Below the pieces are notes generated by a model. The model was not told the origin of the DNA. It worked only from the letters and a program-made list of their open reading frames with translations, and made no database searches. Positions 26,588 through 36,590 of a stretch of 64,000 bases of DNA are shown here, piece after piece; position 1 is the first letter of the stretch, and every line of letters begins with the position of its first letter. A program made the position numbers and the translations under genes. The stretch covers positions 682,001-746,000 of the forward strand of contig NZ_CP144913.1 of NCBI RefSeq assembly GCF_037198315.1. The letters are read 5' to 3'. The stretch comes from Janibacter sp. A1S7 (GTDB lineage: Bacteria > Actinomycetota > Actinomycetes > Actinomycetales > Dermatophilaceae).

Positions 26588-27328
26588 GTGACCATCCTGT
26601 CCGACCTTGCCGCCCTCGACGAGACCTCCTTCGACTCCGTGCTCTGCGTCGTCGCCCACCCCGACGACATCGAGTACGGCATGGCTGCGGCCGTTGCCGC
26701 CTGGACGACGGCCGGCAAGACGGTGCGCTACTTCCTGCTCACCCGCGGTGAGGCCGGGATCGACACGATGGACCCGGGTGACGCCGCCCCCGCGCGCGCC
26801 GACGAGGAGCGTGCCAGTGCCGCCGTCGTCGGGGTCGACTCGGTGGAGTTCGGCGACCACCACGACGGGATCATCGAGTACGGGCTGCGGCTGCGGCGCG
26901 ACATCGCCGCTGCCATCCGCCGTGCCCGGCCCGACCTGGTCATCACGGCCAACCACCACGAGACCTGGGGGCCGGGCAACCTCAACCAGGCGGACCACCG
27001 CGCGGTCGGTCTGGCGACGCTCGATGCGACTGCCGACGCCGGCAACCGGTGGATCTTCCCGGAGCTCGTCGACGAGGGGCTCGAGCCCTGGAAGGTGTCC
27101 GCCGTCGCGGTCGCCTCCGGCCCGACGCCCAGCCACTACGTCGATGTCACGGGGCACTTCGACGATGCCGTCGAGTCCCTCGAGGAGCACCGGCTCTACA
27201 ACGCCGCGTTGCCGGAGGACTTCCCGAAGCCGCCGGAGCTGCTGGAGAGCATCCTCGGCGCAGGGGCCGAGCGCGTGCGGGACCCGATGGTCAGGCACGC
27301 GCTGCTGCTGGAGGTCTTCTCGCGGTAG
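26588..27328 (+). CDS. PIG-L/LmbE-family zinc deacetylase
   Basis: 246 residues from a GTG start. The zinc motif AHPDDIEYG near 23-31 supplies the His-Pro-Asp-Asp ligands, and ANHHETWGPGNLNQADHRAV near 121-140 gives further active-site residues including the H-x-x-H region. The family deacetylates N-acetyl sugars and related amides; MshB and Mca of mycothiol metabolism are relatives, but the sequence does not settle which substrate applies. TAGCGT (26575-26580) ends seven bases before the GTG, so a leaderless mRNA is likely. Confidence 0.85.
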   Translation: MTILSDLAALDETSFDSVLCVVAHPDDIEYGMAAAVAAWTTAGKTVRYFLLTRGEAGIDTMDPGDAAPARADEERASAAVVGVDSVEFGDHHDGIIEYGLRLRRDIAAAIRRARPDLVITANHHETWGPGNLNQADHRAVGLATLDATADAGNRWIFPELVDEGLEPWKVSAVAVASGPTPSHYVDVTGHFDDAVESLEEHRLYNAALPEDFPKPPELLESILGAGAERVRDPMVRHALLLEVFSR

Positions 27329-27350
27329 GCGCCGCCCTCACGCACGGGTT

Positions 27351-27390
27351 GTGGACATCGGGCCCGGACCCACCCGAGTCCGATGTCCAC
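27351..27390. terminator. Bidirectional hairpin between the PIG-L and MaoC genes
   Basis: GTGGACATCGG (27351-27361) pairs with CCGATGTCCAC (27380-27390), an 11-bp stem, and the loop contains a further short GC pairing. The genes on either side are convergent. Confidence 0.65.
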
Positions 27391-27416
27391 GACCGTTGCT
27401 GCGGTCGACGCGAGCG

Positions 27417-28472
27417 TCAGCGTCGGGGGATGAGCACCGTGTAGTCGAGGTCGAGCACGACCTCCGGCAGGTACGTGCCGTCCTCGTCCTTGTACGGGAA
27501 GTCCGCACAGGGGGTGTCCTTGGTCGCCACCGTGCGCAGCCGCAGCGCACCGACGTCGGTGCGACCGGGCAGCTCGATCGTCTCGAGCACCTCGGACCAG
27601 GCGTAGACCGTGTCTCCGGCGAAGGTCGGGTTGGCGTGCGCGCCGGCGTTGATCGCCGCGACCATCTGCCCGTTGGCCAGGCCGTTGAAGGACAGCGCGC
27701 GGGCGAGGCTGATGATGTGGCCGCCGTAGATGAGGCGACGACCGGTCCTCGACTGTGCCTGGGCGTGCTGGTTGAAGTGGACCTTGGCGGTGTTCTGGTA
27801 CAGCCGCGTGGCGAGCATGTGGTCCGACTCCTCGACGGTCATGCCGTCGATGTGGTCGATGCGCTCGCCGACCTCGTAGTCCTCCCAGAGGAAGGGGCTG
27901 CCCGACAGATCCGTGTCGTACTCCCTGCCGGTCAGGTCGAACGGCACGACCAGGTCCTCGGCGGCGACCGCCCCCGGCAGGTCGGGGATGACGGTCTCCG
28001 GTGCGGGGGAGGCCGGGTCCTTCTTGTGCACCATGACCCAGCGGACGTAGTCGACGACCATCTCGCCGCGTTGGTTGACCCCGACGGAGTTGACGTGGAC
28101 GACGCCGGTTTTCCCGTTGGAGTTCTCCTTCGTGCCGATGACGGTCGAGTTCGTCGTGACCGTGTCGCCGACGTGCAGCGGCGCCCCGAAGCGGCCACCG
28201 GCGTAGCCGAGGTTGGCCACGGCGTTGAGGGAGATGTCCGGGACCGACTTTCCGAAGACGAGGTGGAAGGCGAGCAGGCTGTCCACCGGCATGCGCTCGA
28301 AGCCCATGGCCTCGGCGAAGGTCGAGGCGCTCGTCGCAGCGAAGCGCGGCCCGTACAGGCCGGTGTACAGGGCGATGTCGCCATCGGTCACCGTGCGCGG
28401 CGTCGCGTGCCGGATCTCCTGACCGATCGAGAAGTCCTCGAAGTAGTTGCCGGGGACCGTCTTGGTGGACAT
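27417..28472 (-). CDS. Double-hotdog MaoC-family hydratase, mesaconyl-CoA hydratase-like
   Basis: 351 residues, two MaoC-like hotdog domains (about 1-170 and 185-351). The first begins GNYFEDFSIGQEIRHATPRT; the second contains QNTAKVHFNQHAQAQSRTGR then RLIYGGHIISLARAL, the substrate-tunnel region. This size and layout match mesaconyl-C1-CoA hydratase (beta-methylmalyl-CoA dehydratase) rather than single-domain enoyl-CoA hydratases of ~150 residues. It would interconvert beta-methylmalyl-CoA and mesaconyl-CoA, which the lyases at 19852/20925 could then cleave. The ATG at 28472 follows GAAAGGTCC. The gene is monocistronic, with a repeat element upstream. Confidence 0.78.
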   Translation of the reverse strand: MSTKTVPGNYFEDFSIGQEIRHATPRTVTDGDIALYTGLYGPRFAATSASTFAEAMGFERMPVDSLLAFHLVFGKSVPDISLNAVANLGYAGGRFGAPLHVGDTVTTNSTVIGTKENSNGKTGVVHVNSVGVNQRGEMVVDYVRWVMVHKKDPASPAPETVIPDLPGAVAAEDLVVPFDLTGREYDTDLSGSPFLWEDYEVGERIDHIDGMTVEESDHMLATRLYQNTAKVHFNQHAQAQSRTGRRLIYGGHIISLARALSFNGLANGQMVAAINAGAHANPTFAGDTVYAWSEVLETIELPGRTDVGALRLRTVATKDTPCADFPYKDEDGTYLPEVVLDLDYTVLIPRR

Positions 28473-28528
28473 GCGCGGGACCTTTCGTTCCGACGAAGGG
28501 GGATCCCCGCCATCTTCTCCCACCCGAA

Positions 28529-28614
28529 ACGAACTGCTGCCAGCAGCACCTTGTTGAGTCAGCCACACCACGAGGTGGTGCTGGCCATACGAGGTGCTGC
28601 CAGCAGCAGTTCGT
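28529..28614. repeat. Nested inverted-repeat element, copy C
   Basis: Outer arms of 26 bp (28529-28554, beginning ACGAACTGCTGC, and 28589-28614, ending GCAGCAGTTCGT) pair with three mismatches. The inner pair GCCACACCA (28562-28570) / TGGTGctGGC (28576-28585) forms a second hairpin. It lies between the MaoC and aminopeptidase P genes and is the longest-armed of the three copies. Confidence 0.75.
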
Positions 28615-28635
28615 ACGGGAGGGGCGAAGGGGAGG

Positions 28636-30138
28636 TCAGCGGCCCTGGACGTCGGCGATCCACGCCTCGATCTCGTCGGCGGAGTGGGGCCACTCGCCGG
28701 AGAGGTTGCGGCAGCCGTCCTGAGTGACGACGACGTCGTCCTCGAGGCGCACGCCGATCCCACGGAAGCGCTCGGGCACCTTGAGGTCGTCGGCCTTGAA
28801 GTACAGGCCCGGCTCGACGGTGAGCACCATGCCCGGGGCCAGCTCGGCGTCCATGTACTCCTCGCGGGTGGCCAGGGCGCAGTCGTGGACGTCGAGGCCG
28901 AGGTGGTGGCTGGTGCCGTGGACCATCCAGCGACGGTGGTACTGGCCGTGGTCCTTGTCGAGGGTGTCCTCGACGGAGATGCCCTCGGGCAGCAGCCCCC
29001 AGGCGTGCAGGTGCTCGGCGATGACGCGGATGGCGGCGGCATGGACGTCGGAGAACTTCGCGCCCGGCTTCACCGCGGCGATACCGGCGGCCTGCGCGGC
29101 GACGACGGCCTCGTGGATCTCACGCTGGGTGTCGGTGAACGTCCCGCTCACCGGCAGCGTGCGGGTGATGTCGGCGGTGAAGAGCGAGTCGACCTCGACC
29201 CCGGCGTCCAGCAGGATCATGTCGCCCTCGTTGATGTCGCCGGTGTTCTTGATCCAGTGCAGCGTGTTGGCGTGGTTGCCGGAGGCGCAGATCGAGTCGT
29301 AGCCGACGCCGTTGCCCTGGTGGCGGGCGTACAGACCGAAGGTTCCCTCGACCCAGCGCTCGCCGCGGCCACGCTCGGGCAGGCCCGGCAGCTCGCGGAT
29401 GACCGCCTCGAAGCCGACGCGGGTGGCGTCGACCGCCTCCTGCATCTGCTCGATCTCCCAGTCGTCCTTGACCAGGCGCAGCGTGGACAGCCGGTGGGCG
29501 AGTGCGTCGTCGGCCTCGACGAGGGCCTCCTCGCTCGCGCCGCCCTGCACCCGCACGGTGTCGAGCCGGGCCGTCAGGCCCAGGTCGGCGTCGCGGACCA
29601 TCCGCACGGTGAGCTGGCCGGCGTCCTTGCCGACGGCGTCCTCGAGCTGGTCGACGTGGCGACCGGTGAGGCCGAGCTCGGACTCGATGTCCTCGATCGA
29701 GGGACGGGCGCCGACCCAGAACTCGCCATAGCGGGGGTCGTCGAAGAACTCGTTGGAGTCGCGCGATGCCAGGGGACGGAAGTACAGCGAGGCCTCGTGA
29801 CCGGCCTGCTCGTCGGGGCCGCCGAGGGGCTCCATGACCAGGACGGCGTCCGGCTCGCGGTCGGCGCCGAGCCCGGTCAGGTGCGCGAAGGCGGTGTGCG
29901 GGCGGAAGACGTAGTCGGTGTCGTTGGCCCGCACCTTCAACCCGCCTGCCGGCACGACCAGGCGCTCGCCCTCGTGCTCGGCGGAGATGGTGGCGCGGCG
30001 CACGGCCGCACGCCTGGCGGCCTCGGTGAGCGCAGGGCGCTCGTCCGACCGTGGTGCCCAGTCCTCGGCGACGAAGGCGCGGAACTCGTCCGTCGTCGGC
30101 CGCTTGCGGTTGTCTGCCTGCTTCTGCTCCTCGCTCAT
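28636..30138 (-). CDS. pepP: Xaa-Pro aminopeptidase (aminopeptidase P, M24B)
   Basis: 500 residues. The N-terminal AMP_N domain (about 40-190) has YVFRPHTAFAHLTGLGADRE. The C-terminal creatinase fold has the metal ligands: LLDAGVEVDSLFTADITRTL (two Asp) near 318-337, HGTSHHLGLDVHDCA (His) near 410-424, MVLTVEPGLYFKA (Glu) near 446-458 and GIGVRLEDDVVVT (Glu) near 471-483. It removes the N-terminal residue from peptides with proline at position two. It stands alone and is divergent from the box-associated SDR gene. Confidence 0.92.
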   Translation of the reverse strand: MSEEQKQADNRKRPTTDEFRAFVAEDWAPRSDERPALTEAARRAAVRRATISAEHEGERLVVPAGGLKVRANDTDYVFRPHTAFAHLTGLGADREPDAVLVMEPLGGPDEQAGHEASLYFRPLASRDSNEFFDDPRYGEFWVGARPSIEDIESELGLTGRHVDQLEDAVGKDAGQLTVRMVRDADLGLTARLDTVRVQGGASEEALVEADDALAHRLSTLRLVKDDWEIEQMQEAVDATRVGFEAVIRELPGLPERGRGERWVEGTFGLYARHQGNGVGYDSICASGNHANTLHWIKNTGDINEGDMILLDAGVEVDSLFTADITRTLPVSGTFTDTQREIHEAVVAAQAAGIAAVKPGAKFSDVHAAAIRVIAEHLHAWGLLPEGISVEDTLDKDHGQYHRRWMVHGTSHHLGLDVHDCALATREEYMDAELAPGMVLTVEPGLYFKADDLKVPERFRGIGVRLEDDVVVTQDGCRNLSGEWPHSADEIEAWIADVQGR

Positions 30139-30257
30139 GGCCCCATCGTCTCACCGTGTGGCGCCGACCACGCCGGCGCCCGAGCGAAGGTCGACAAAGC
30201 AACTAGCGTGACGACACAAGAGTGTGGCATGTTGGGGGCTGACGAAGGGAGTCGACG

Positions 30258-30977
30258 ATGACTACTGCCCTGGTACTGGGCGGAGCCGGAGGGATCGGCG
30301 CGGCAGTGACCCGTCGCCTCGCGGCGGACCATGACGTGACCATCACCCACCACGGGCACCCGGAGCGTGCCGAGCAGCTCGTGGCCGAGCTGGAGAAGGG
30401 CGGCGCGCGAGCGCGGACGCTCCGGGTCGACGCGACGACGGAGGAGGGCGTCCTGGCCGCTTTCGACGCGGCCGAGGAGGGCGGCGACCTCGCGGTCGTC
30501 GTCGACTGCGTCGGCGGGTGGGACTACCCGCGCATCACCGACCTGACGAGTGAGCAGATCAACGACTCCCTCTCGCTCAACCTCGTCTCGGCCCTGCTCG
30601 TCCTGCGTGAGGCTGCCCGTCGCGTCGCCGACGGCGGCCGCGTCGTGATGGTGTCCAGCGCCGCCGCCCGGGTGGCTCCGCCCCGGCAGAGCACCTACGC
30701 CGCGGCCAAGGCCGGTCTCGAGGCGGCGACCAGGGTCACCGCCAAGGAGGTCGCGAAGCGTGGCGTCACCGTCAACGTCGTCCGGCCCGGCGCGACCGAC
30801 ACCGAGTACATGCGCTCGATCACCAGTGACAAGGCGGTCGAGGCCATGTCCGCCGGCAACGCCATGCGCCGTCTGGGCACCCCCGAGGACATCGCCGGGG
30901 TCGTGTCACTGCTGGTCTCGCAGGACGCCCGGTGGATCACCGGCGATGTCATCGACGCCACCGGAGGACTCGCATGA
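30258..30977 (+). CDS. SDR-family oxidoreductase, first gene of the hydroxyacyl-CoA/boxD operon
   Basis: 239 residues. The nucleotide loop LVLGGAGGIGAAV near 5-17 and the catalytic set Ser (VMVSSAAAR), Tyr-x-x-x-Lys (YAAAKAG) near 150-156 are complete. The C-terminal ITGDVIDATGGLA is the usual SDR end. The likely role is an NAD(P)H-linked dehydrogenase; a step requiring it in the classical box pathway is not known, so its substrate is open. The next gene overlaps the stop by 4 bp, placing it firmly in the operon. The ribosome site GAAGGGAG precedes the ATG. Confidence 0.8.
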   Translation: MTTALVLGGAGGIGAAVTRRLAADHDVTITHHGHPERAEQLVAELEKGGARARTLRVDATTEEGVLAAFDAAEEGGDLAVVVDCVGGWDYPRITDLTSEQINDSLSLNLVSALLVLREAARRVADGGRVVMVSSAAARVAPPRQSTYAAAKAGLEAATRVTAKEVAKRGVTVNVVRPGATDTEYMRSITSDKAVEAMSAGNAMRRLGTPEDIAGVVSLLVSQDARWITGDVIDATGGLA

Positions 30978-31855
30978 GTCACGGTCGGATCCCCGCCCGC
31001 GCCGGGGTCGTCGGCGGCGGACTCATGGGGGCCGGCATCGTGCACGGCCTGCTCGTGGCCGGTGGTGAGGTCGTCCTGCTCGAGCGCGACGAGGCGGCGG
31101 CCGATGCGGCCCGCGCCCGTGTCCAACGCTCCTGCGACAAGGGAGTCGAGCGCGGCAAGCTCGCCGACGCGGCCGAGCCGATGGGGCGCCTGACGACGAC
31201 CACCGACGCCGCAGACCTCTCGGGGTGCGGGCTCGTCGTCGAGGCGGTTCCGGAGGACGAGCAGCTCAAGCGCGAGACCCTCGGGCGTGTCGAGGCAGTC
31301 ATCGCCGACGACGCCGCCCTGGCGACGAACACCTCGAGCATCTCGCTCGACGCCCTGGCCACCTCCCTTCGCCGGCCGGAGCGCTTCCTCGGACTGCACT
31401 TCTTCAACCCGGTGCCCGCGAGCAAGCTCGTCGAGATCGTCATCGCGAGCGCCACCGACGAGGTCTGGCGTGATCGTGCGGTCGAGTGGGTGCGTGACGG
31501 CCTGGGCAAGACCCCGGTCGTCGTCGCGGACTCCCCGGGCTTTGCCAGCAGCCGTCTCGGTGTCGCGATCGGTCTCGAGGCGATCCGCATGCTCGAGTCC
31601 GGCGTCGCCTCCGCGCAGGACATCGACGCGGCCATGGCCCTGGGCTACGGCCACCCGATGGGCCCGCTGGAGCTCACCGACCTGGTCGGTCTCGACACCC
31701 GACTGGGCATCGCCCGCTACCTCGAGCGCGAGCTCGGGCCCCGATTCGCCCCGCCGCAGCTGCTCGTCGACCTCGTCGAGCAGGGACACCACGGCCGCAA
31801 GGCCGGCCGCGGGTTCTACGACTGGAACGACGACGCGCAGGAGAAGAACGCATGA
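30974..31855 (+). CDS. 3-hydroxyacyl-CoA (3-hydroxyadipyl-CoA-type) dehydrogenase
   Basis: 293 residues, the normal length of PaaH/HBD enzymes. NAD loop GVVGGGLMGAGIVHGLL near 11-27, catalytic His in LHFFNPVPASKLVEI near 142-156, and the C-terminal domain with GYGHPMGPLELTDLVGLDT near 230-248. In the box route it would oxidise 3-hydroxyadipyl-CoA to 3-oxoadipyl-CoA before thiolysis. It overlaps the SDR gene upstream and the aldehyde dehydrogenase gene downstream by 4 bp each. Confidence 0.88.
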   Translation: MSHGRIPARAGVVGGGLMGAGIVHGLLVAGGEVVLLERDEAAADAARARVQRSCDKGVERGKLADAAEPMGRLTTTTDAADLSGCGLVVEAVPEDEQLKRETLGRVEAVIADDAALATNTSSISLDALATSLRRPERFLGLHFFNPVPASKLVEIVIASATDEVWRDRAVEWVRDGLGKTPVVVADSPGFASSRLGVAIGLEAIRMLESGVASAQDIDAAMALGYGHPMGPLELTDLVGLDTRLGIARYLERELGPRFAPPQLLVDLVEQGHHGRKAGRGFYDWNDDAQEKNA

Positions 31856-33399
31856 GCGAGATCCTCGAGAGCTACATCGCCGGCCGCTGGATCGCCGGGA
31901 CCGGCGACGGCCGACCGGTGCACGACGCCGTGACCGGTGAGGTCGTCACCAGGGTGTCCAGCGAGGGCATCGACATGGGGGAGGTCGTGGCCCACGCCCG
32001 GACGAAGGGGGGCCCCGCCCTTCGCGCGATGACCTTCCCCGAGCGCGCTGCCGCACTCAAGGCCGCGGCGACGAGCGTCCAGGAGGGCAAGGACGAGCTC
32101 TACGCGCTCTCCGCCCGGGCCGGCTGCACCGCGCGCGACTCCGCCGTCGACGTCGACGGCGGCATCGGTACCGCCATGGTCTACGCCTCGCTGGGCCGCA
32201 AGGGCCTGCCCGAGGGCACCGTCGTCGTCGAGGACGACTTCATCCAGCTGGGCAAGGAGGGGTCCTTCGGCGGTCGGCACGTGCTGACCAGCCCGCACGG
32301 CATCTCGCTGCAGATCAACGCCTTCAACTTCCCCGTGTGGGGGATGCTCGAGAAGCTGGCACCCGCGCTCCTCGCCGGGGTCCCGACGATCGTCAAGCCG
32401 GCGACGCCGACGGCCTACATCGCCGCCGCCGCGGTGCGGATGATGATCGACTCGGGTGCGCTCCCCGAGGGGGCGCTGCAGATCGTGGCGGGGTCCATCC
32501 CGGGGCTCTTCGACGAGCTCGGCGGCCAGGACCACATCGGCTTCACCGGCTCCGCCGGCACCGCGGCCGTGCTGCGCCGCGACCCGGCCGTCACCGAGCG
32601 TTCGGCGCACTTCAACGCCGAGGCGGACAGCCTCAACGCGTCCGTCCTGGGTCCCGACGCGGTCCCCGGGGAGCCCGAGTTCGACCTCTTCGTCAAGGCG
32701 CTCGTCACCGAGATGACGGTCAAGGCGGGGCAGAAGTGCACTGCCATCCGCCGCGCGATCGTCCCCGAGTCCCAGCTCGCGGCCGTCGCCGATGCGGTCC
32801 GCGAGCGGCTCTCGGGCGTCGTCGTCGGCGCCCCGGGGGCGCAGGGCGTGCGCATGGGCGCCCTCGTCGGCACCGACCAGCGTGCCGACGTGCAGCAGGC
32901 CGCGCGGCAGATCGCCGACGCCGGCACCGTCGTCTTCGGCGACCTCGACTCGGTGGACGTCGTCGGTGCCGATGCCCAGCAGGGTGCCTTCATGTCACCG
33001 GTGCTCGTGCGCATCGACGACGCGGACCGCCCCGAACCGCACGAGGTCGAGGCCTTCGGCCCGGTGAGCGCCCTCATGGGCTTCCGCGATGCCGACCACG
33101 CCGTCGAGCTGCTGGCCCGGGGCGAAGGGAGCCTGGCCGGCTCCGTCGTGTCCGCGGACCCGGACTTCGTCTCGGCGATCATCGCCGGGGCGGCGCCCTG
33201 GCACGGACGCATCCTCGTGCTCGACCGGGACAGCGCCGCCGAGTCGACCGGGCACGGCACGCCGATGCCCCAGCTCGTCCACGGTGGCCCGGGTCGCGCC
33301 GGCGGCGGGCAGGAGGAGGGGGGCCTGCGGGCCGTCTACGCGCACCTGCAGCGCACGGCGGTCCAGGGCAGCCCGGCGGTTCTCGACCGTCTTGGGTGA
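31852..33399 (+). CDS. boxD: 3,4-dehydroadipyl-CoA semialdehyde dehydrogenase (BoxD-like)
   Basis: 515 residues. It has the PaaZ/BoxD pattern of aldehyde dehydrogenases: INAFNFPVWGMLEKLAPALL near 158-177, FTGSAGTAAVLRR near 231-243, the general base in FNAEADSLNA near 252-261 and the nucleophile in TVKAGQKCTAIRRAIVPESQ near 285-304. The N-terminal ~30 residues (ILESYIAGRWIAGTGDGRPV) match PaaZ. There is no C-terminal hydratase domain, so it is the single-function form expected for BoxD, which oxidises the BoxC product to 3,4-dehydroadipyl-CoA. It ends 91 bp before boxB, with a promoter in the gap. Confidence 0.88.
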   Translation: MSEILESYIAGRWIAGTGDGRPVHDAVTGEVVTRVSSEGIDMGEVVAHARTKGGPALRAMTFPERAAALKAAATSVQEGKDELYALSARAGCTARDSAVDVDGGIGTAMVYASLGRKGLPEGTVVVEDDFIQLGKEGSFGGRHVLTSPHGISLQINAFNFPVWGMLEKLAPALLAGVPTIVKPATPTAYIAAAAVRMMIDSGALPEGALQIVAGSIPGLFDELGGQDHIGFTGSAGTAAVLRRDPAVTERSAHFNAEADSLNASVLGPDAVPGEPEFDLFVKALVTEMTVKAGQKCTAIRRAIVPESQLAAVADAVRERLSGVVVGAPGAQGVRMGALVGTDQRADVQQAARQIADAGTVVFGDLDSVDVVGADAQQGAFMSPVLVRIDDADRPEPHEVEAFGPVSALMGFRDADHAVELLARGEGSLAGSVVSADPDFVSAIIAGAAPWHGRILVLDRDSAAESTGHGTPMPQLVHGGPGRAGGGQEEGGLRAVYAHLQRTAVQGSPAVLDRLG

Positions 33400-33411
33400 C
33401 CTCGGTCGATA

Positions 33412-33452
33412 TTCCACAAAGTATTGTCGTGACGACAGGACATCTGTAGACT
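33412..33452 (+). promoter_or_regulatory. boxB promoter with palindromic operator
   Basis: TTGTCG (33424-33429) and TAGACT (33447-33452) are 17 bp apart. A perfect 13-bp palindrome, TGTCGTGACGACA (33425-33437), overlaps the -35. Immediately upstream, TTCCACAAAGTATTG resembles TACTACAAGGTCTTG of the boxC promoter. CTGTAGA (33444-33450) is shared by the importer and boxC promoters. It is a probable target of the PaaX-family regulator at 35602; this is inference. Confidence 0.6.
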
Positions 33453-33490
33453 GAGGCTCAGCCTCCGCAACGACGCGCCAAGGAGAGAGC

Positions 33491-34983
<1,493 letters not shown>

Positions 34984-34987
<4 letters not shown>

Positions 34988-35526
34988 CCTCCCTGACGTG
35001 GGAGCACGAGGCCCGGCCCGTCTGGGACGCGCAGAAGGCGAGCATCGCCGCCTCCGCCCCGGACGGGGCGTTGGTCCTCGACTTCGCAGAGGGGGCCGAG
35101 CTGCCCGGTGACTGGTTCGTCGCCAGGGACGGCGACGCCGTGGTCGGTTTCGGCTTCCTCGACACGACCTGGGGTGGTGACGCGGAGATCACCCTCGTCG
35201 TCCACGCGCAGCGTCGGGGCCAGGGCGTCGGGACCTTCGTCATGGACCATCTCGAGCAGGAGGCCGGTGCCCGCGGGATCAACTACGTCTACAACACGGT
35301 GCCCGACGCCCATCCCGAGCGCGACGACGTCCACGACTGGCTCCTCGTACGAGGGTACAAGGGCAGCCAGGGGGACGCCTCGCTGCGCAAGCACGTCGGG
35401 GAGAAGCCGAACGCCCAGTTCGGCCCCGTCCAGACCTCCCCGCCGGAGCGGGTTCCCTCGGGCTCGCGTTCCGACGGCCAGGAGGAGAGCGGCGACTACG
35501 TGGACGTGGAGTCGCACCGCTTCTGA
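34984..35526 (+). CDS. GNAT-family acetyltransferase translationally coupled to boxB
   Basis: 180 residues from a GTG that overlaps the boxB stop (GTGA). The acetyl-CoA loop is VHAQRRGQGVGTFVMDHLEQ near 78-97, preceded by the GNAT strand AEITLVV. The tail (about 135-180) is acidic and probably disordered. Its substrate is unknown. Coupling to boxB suggests it acts in the same setting, for example acetylating a BoxB-pathway protein or a by-product, but this is speculation. Confidence 0.7.
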
Positions 35527-35544
35527 GGTCGCACCAGACCACGG

Positions 35545-35588
35545 CCCCGGACGGGCGAAGGGGGCTGGCCCCCTTCGCCCGTCCGGGG
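35545..35588. terminator. 20-bp-stem bidirectional terminator
   Basis: CCCCGGACGGGCGAAGGGGG (35545-35564) pairs perfectly with its complement at 35569-35588 around a four-base loop. It lies between the convergent GNAT and PaaX genes, 18 bp after the GNAT stop and 13 bp beyond the PaaX stop. Confidence 0.85.
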
Positions 35589-35601
35589 GGTGCGGGGTGG
35601 G

Positions 35602-36465
35602 TCAGGTGCGCTCGCCGGCGGCGGTCTCCATGCGGTCCCACTCGCGCTGGGCGAAGCGGTGCCAGCGATCGCGGCGGGTGTGGAAGAGGGTGGCGGCCTG
35701 GGGGCCCGGCCAGTCACGGGGGAGCAGCTCGGCCGGCAGGTCGGGGTCGGCGAAGGGGAAGGAACGCCATGCCTGGATGAGCTCGACCTGGGCGACGAAG
35801 GCGCCGGCGTCGTCCTCGACGGTCCGCTCAGCGAAGTCCGCCGCGAAGTCGTGGTATCGCGCCCGGACCGCGTCGAGGTCCCACGCGGCGTCGAGCAGCG
35901 AGGCCGGGTCGGTGCCGGCGGCCCGTCGACCGATCCACGCGGAGGCACGGTCGGTCAGGCCGAGGTCGGCCAGGGTGGCCTGCACCTCCGCCTCCTTGTC
36001 CGCGTCCGGGATGATCCACATCCCGGGAGTCGGGCACCCGAGACCGAGCCAGGTCAGGCGGGTCCGCAACTTGTGTCGGGTGCTGCGCTGGGACTCGGGG
36101 ACCGCGGCAGCGACGACGAGCCAGCGCCCGTCCCACGTGCGCCTGCTGCGCAGGAAGCCGTAGATGCGCTCCGTGCCCTCCGCGAGGATCGCCTGCCCTT
36201 CGGGGGTGACCTTCCACCGCACTCGGCGTCCGTGGCGCTCGGACTCGATCAGCCCCTGGTTCGCCGTGCGGGCGATCGTCTGCCGGGCCGACTTCTCCTC
36301 GACGCCGAGAGCGGCGAGCCCGGAGACGAGGGTGCCCGTCCAGGCGGACCCGTCCCGCGGATGGACGAACTCGCCGAGGATCGTCAACAGCAGCGATCGG
36401 GCGCTGGCGGCCTTGGCGCGACCACCCGCCGAGGTGGTGGCCCGGTCATCCACGTTCGTCGTCAC
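35602..36465 (-). CDS. PaaX-family transcriptional regulator (box-linked)
   Basis: 287 residues. A winged-helix N-terminus (LLLTILGEFVHPRDGSAWTG, then SARQTIARTANQGLIESERH) is followed by the PaaX central and C-terminal domains (TWDGRWLVVAAAVPESQRST, LRTRLTWLGLGCPTPGMWII). PaaX proteins are repressors released by an aryl-CoA ester. The likely inducer here is benzoyl-CoA, by analogy with phenylacetyl-CoA. The GTG start at 36465 has GGAGGAGA six bases upstream. It is divergent from the importer operon, and the 257-bp gap contains a palindrome and promoter. Confidence 0.85.
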   Translation of the reverse strand: MTTNVDDRATTSAGGRAKAASARSLLLTILGEFVHPRDGSAWTGTLVSGLAALGVEEKSARQTIARTANQGLIESERHGRRVRWKVTPEGQAILAEGTERIYGFLRSRRTWDGRWLVVAAAVPESQRSTRHKLRTRLTWLGLGCPTPGMWIIPDADKEAEVQATLADLGLTDRASAWIGRRAAGTDPASLLDAAWDLDAVRARYHDFAADFAERTVEDDAGAFVAQVELIQAWRSFPFADPDLPAELLPRDWPGPQAATLFHTRRDRWHRFAQREWDRMETAAGERT

Positions 36466-36590
36466 TGCACTTCTCCTCCGTCGCGGGTCAGGGTGCTCCC
36501 GGCCCGTCGCGACCGTACAACGACGCGCGTGCCCCTGCAGGTGGCGCGGTGGTCCGGCTCGGGACGAGCGATGCCCGTGCGGGATCAAAC

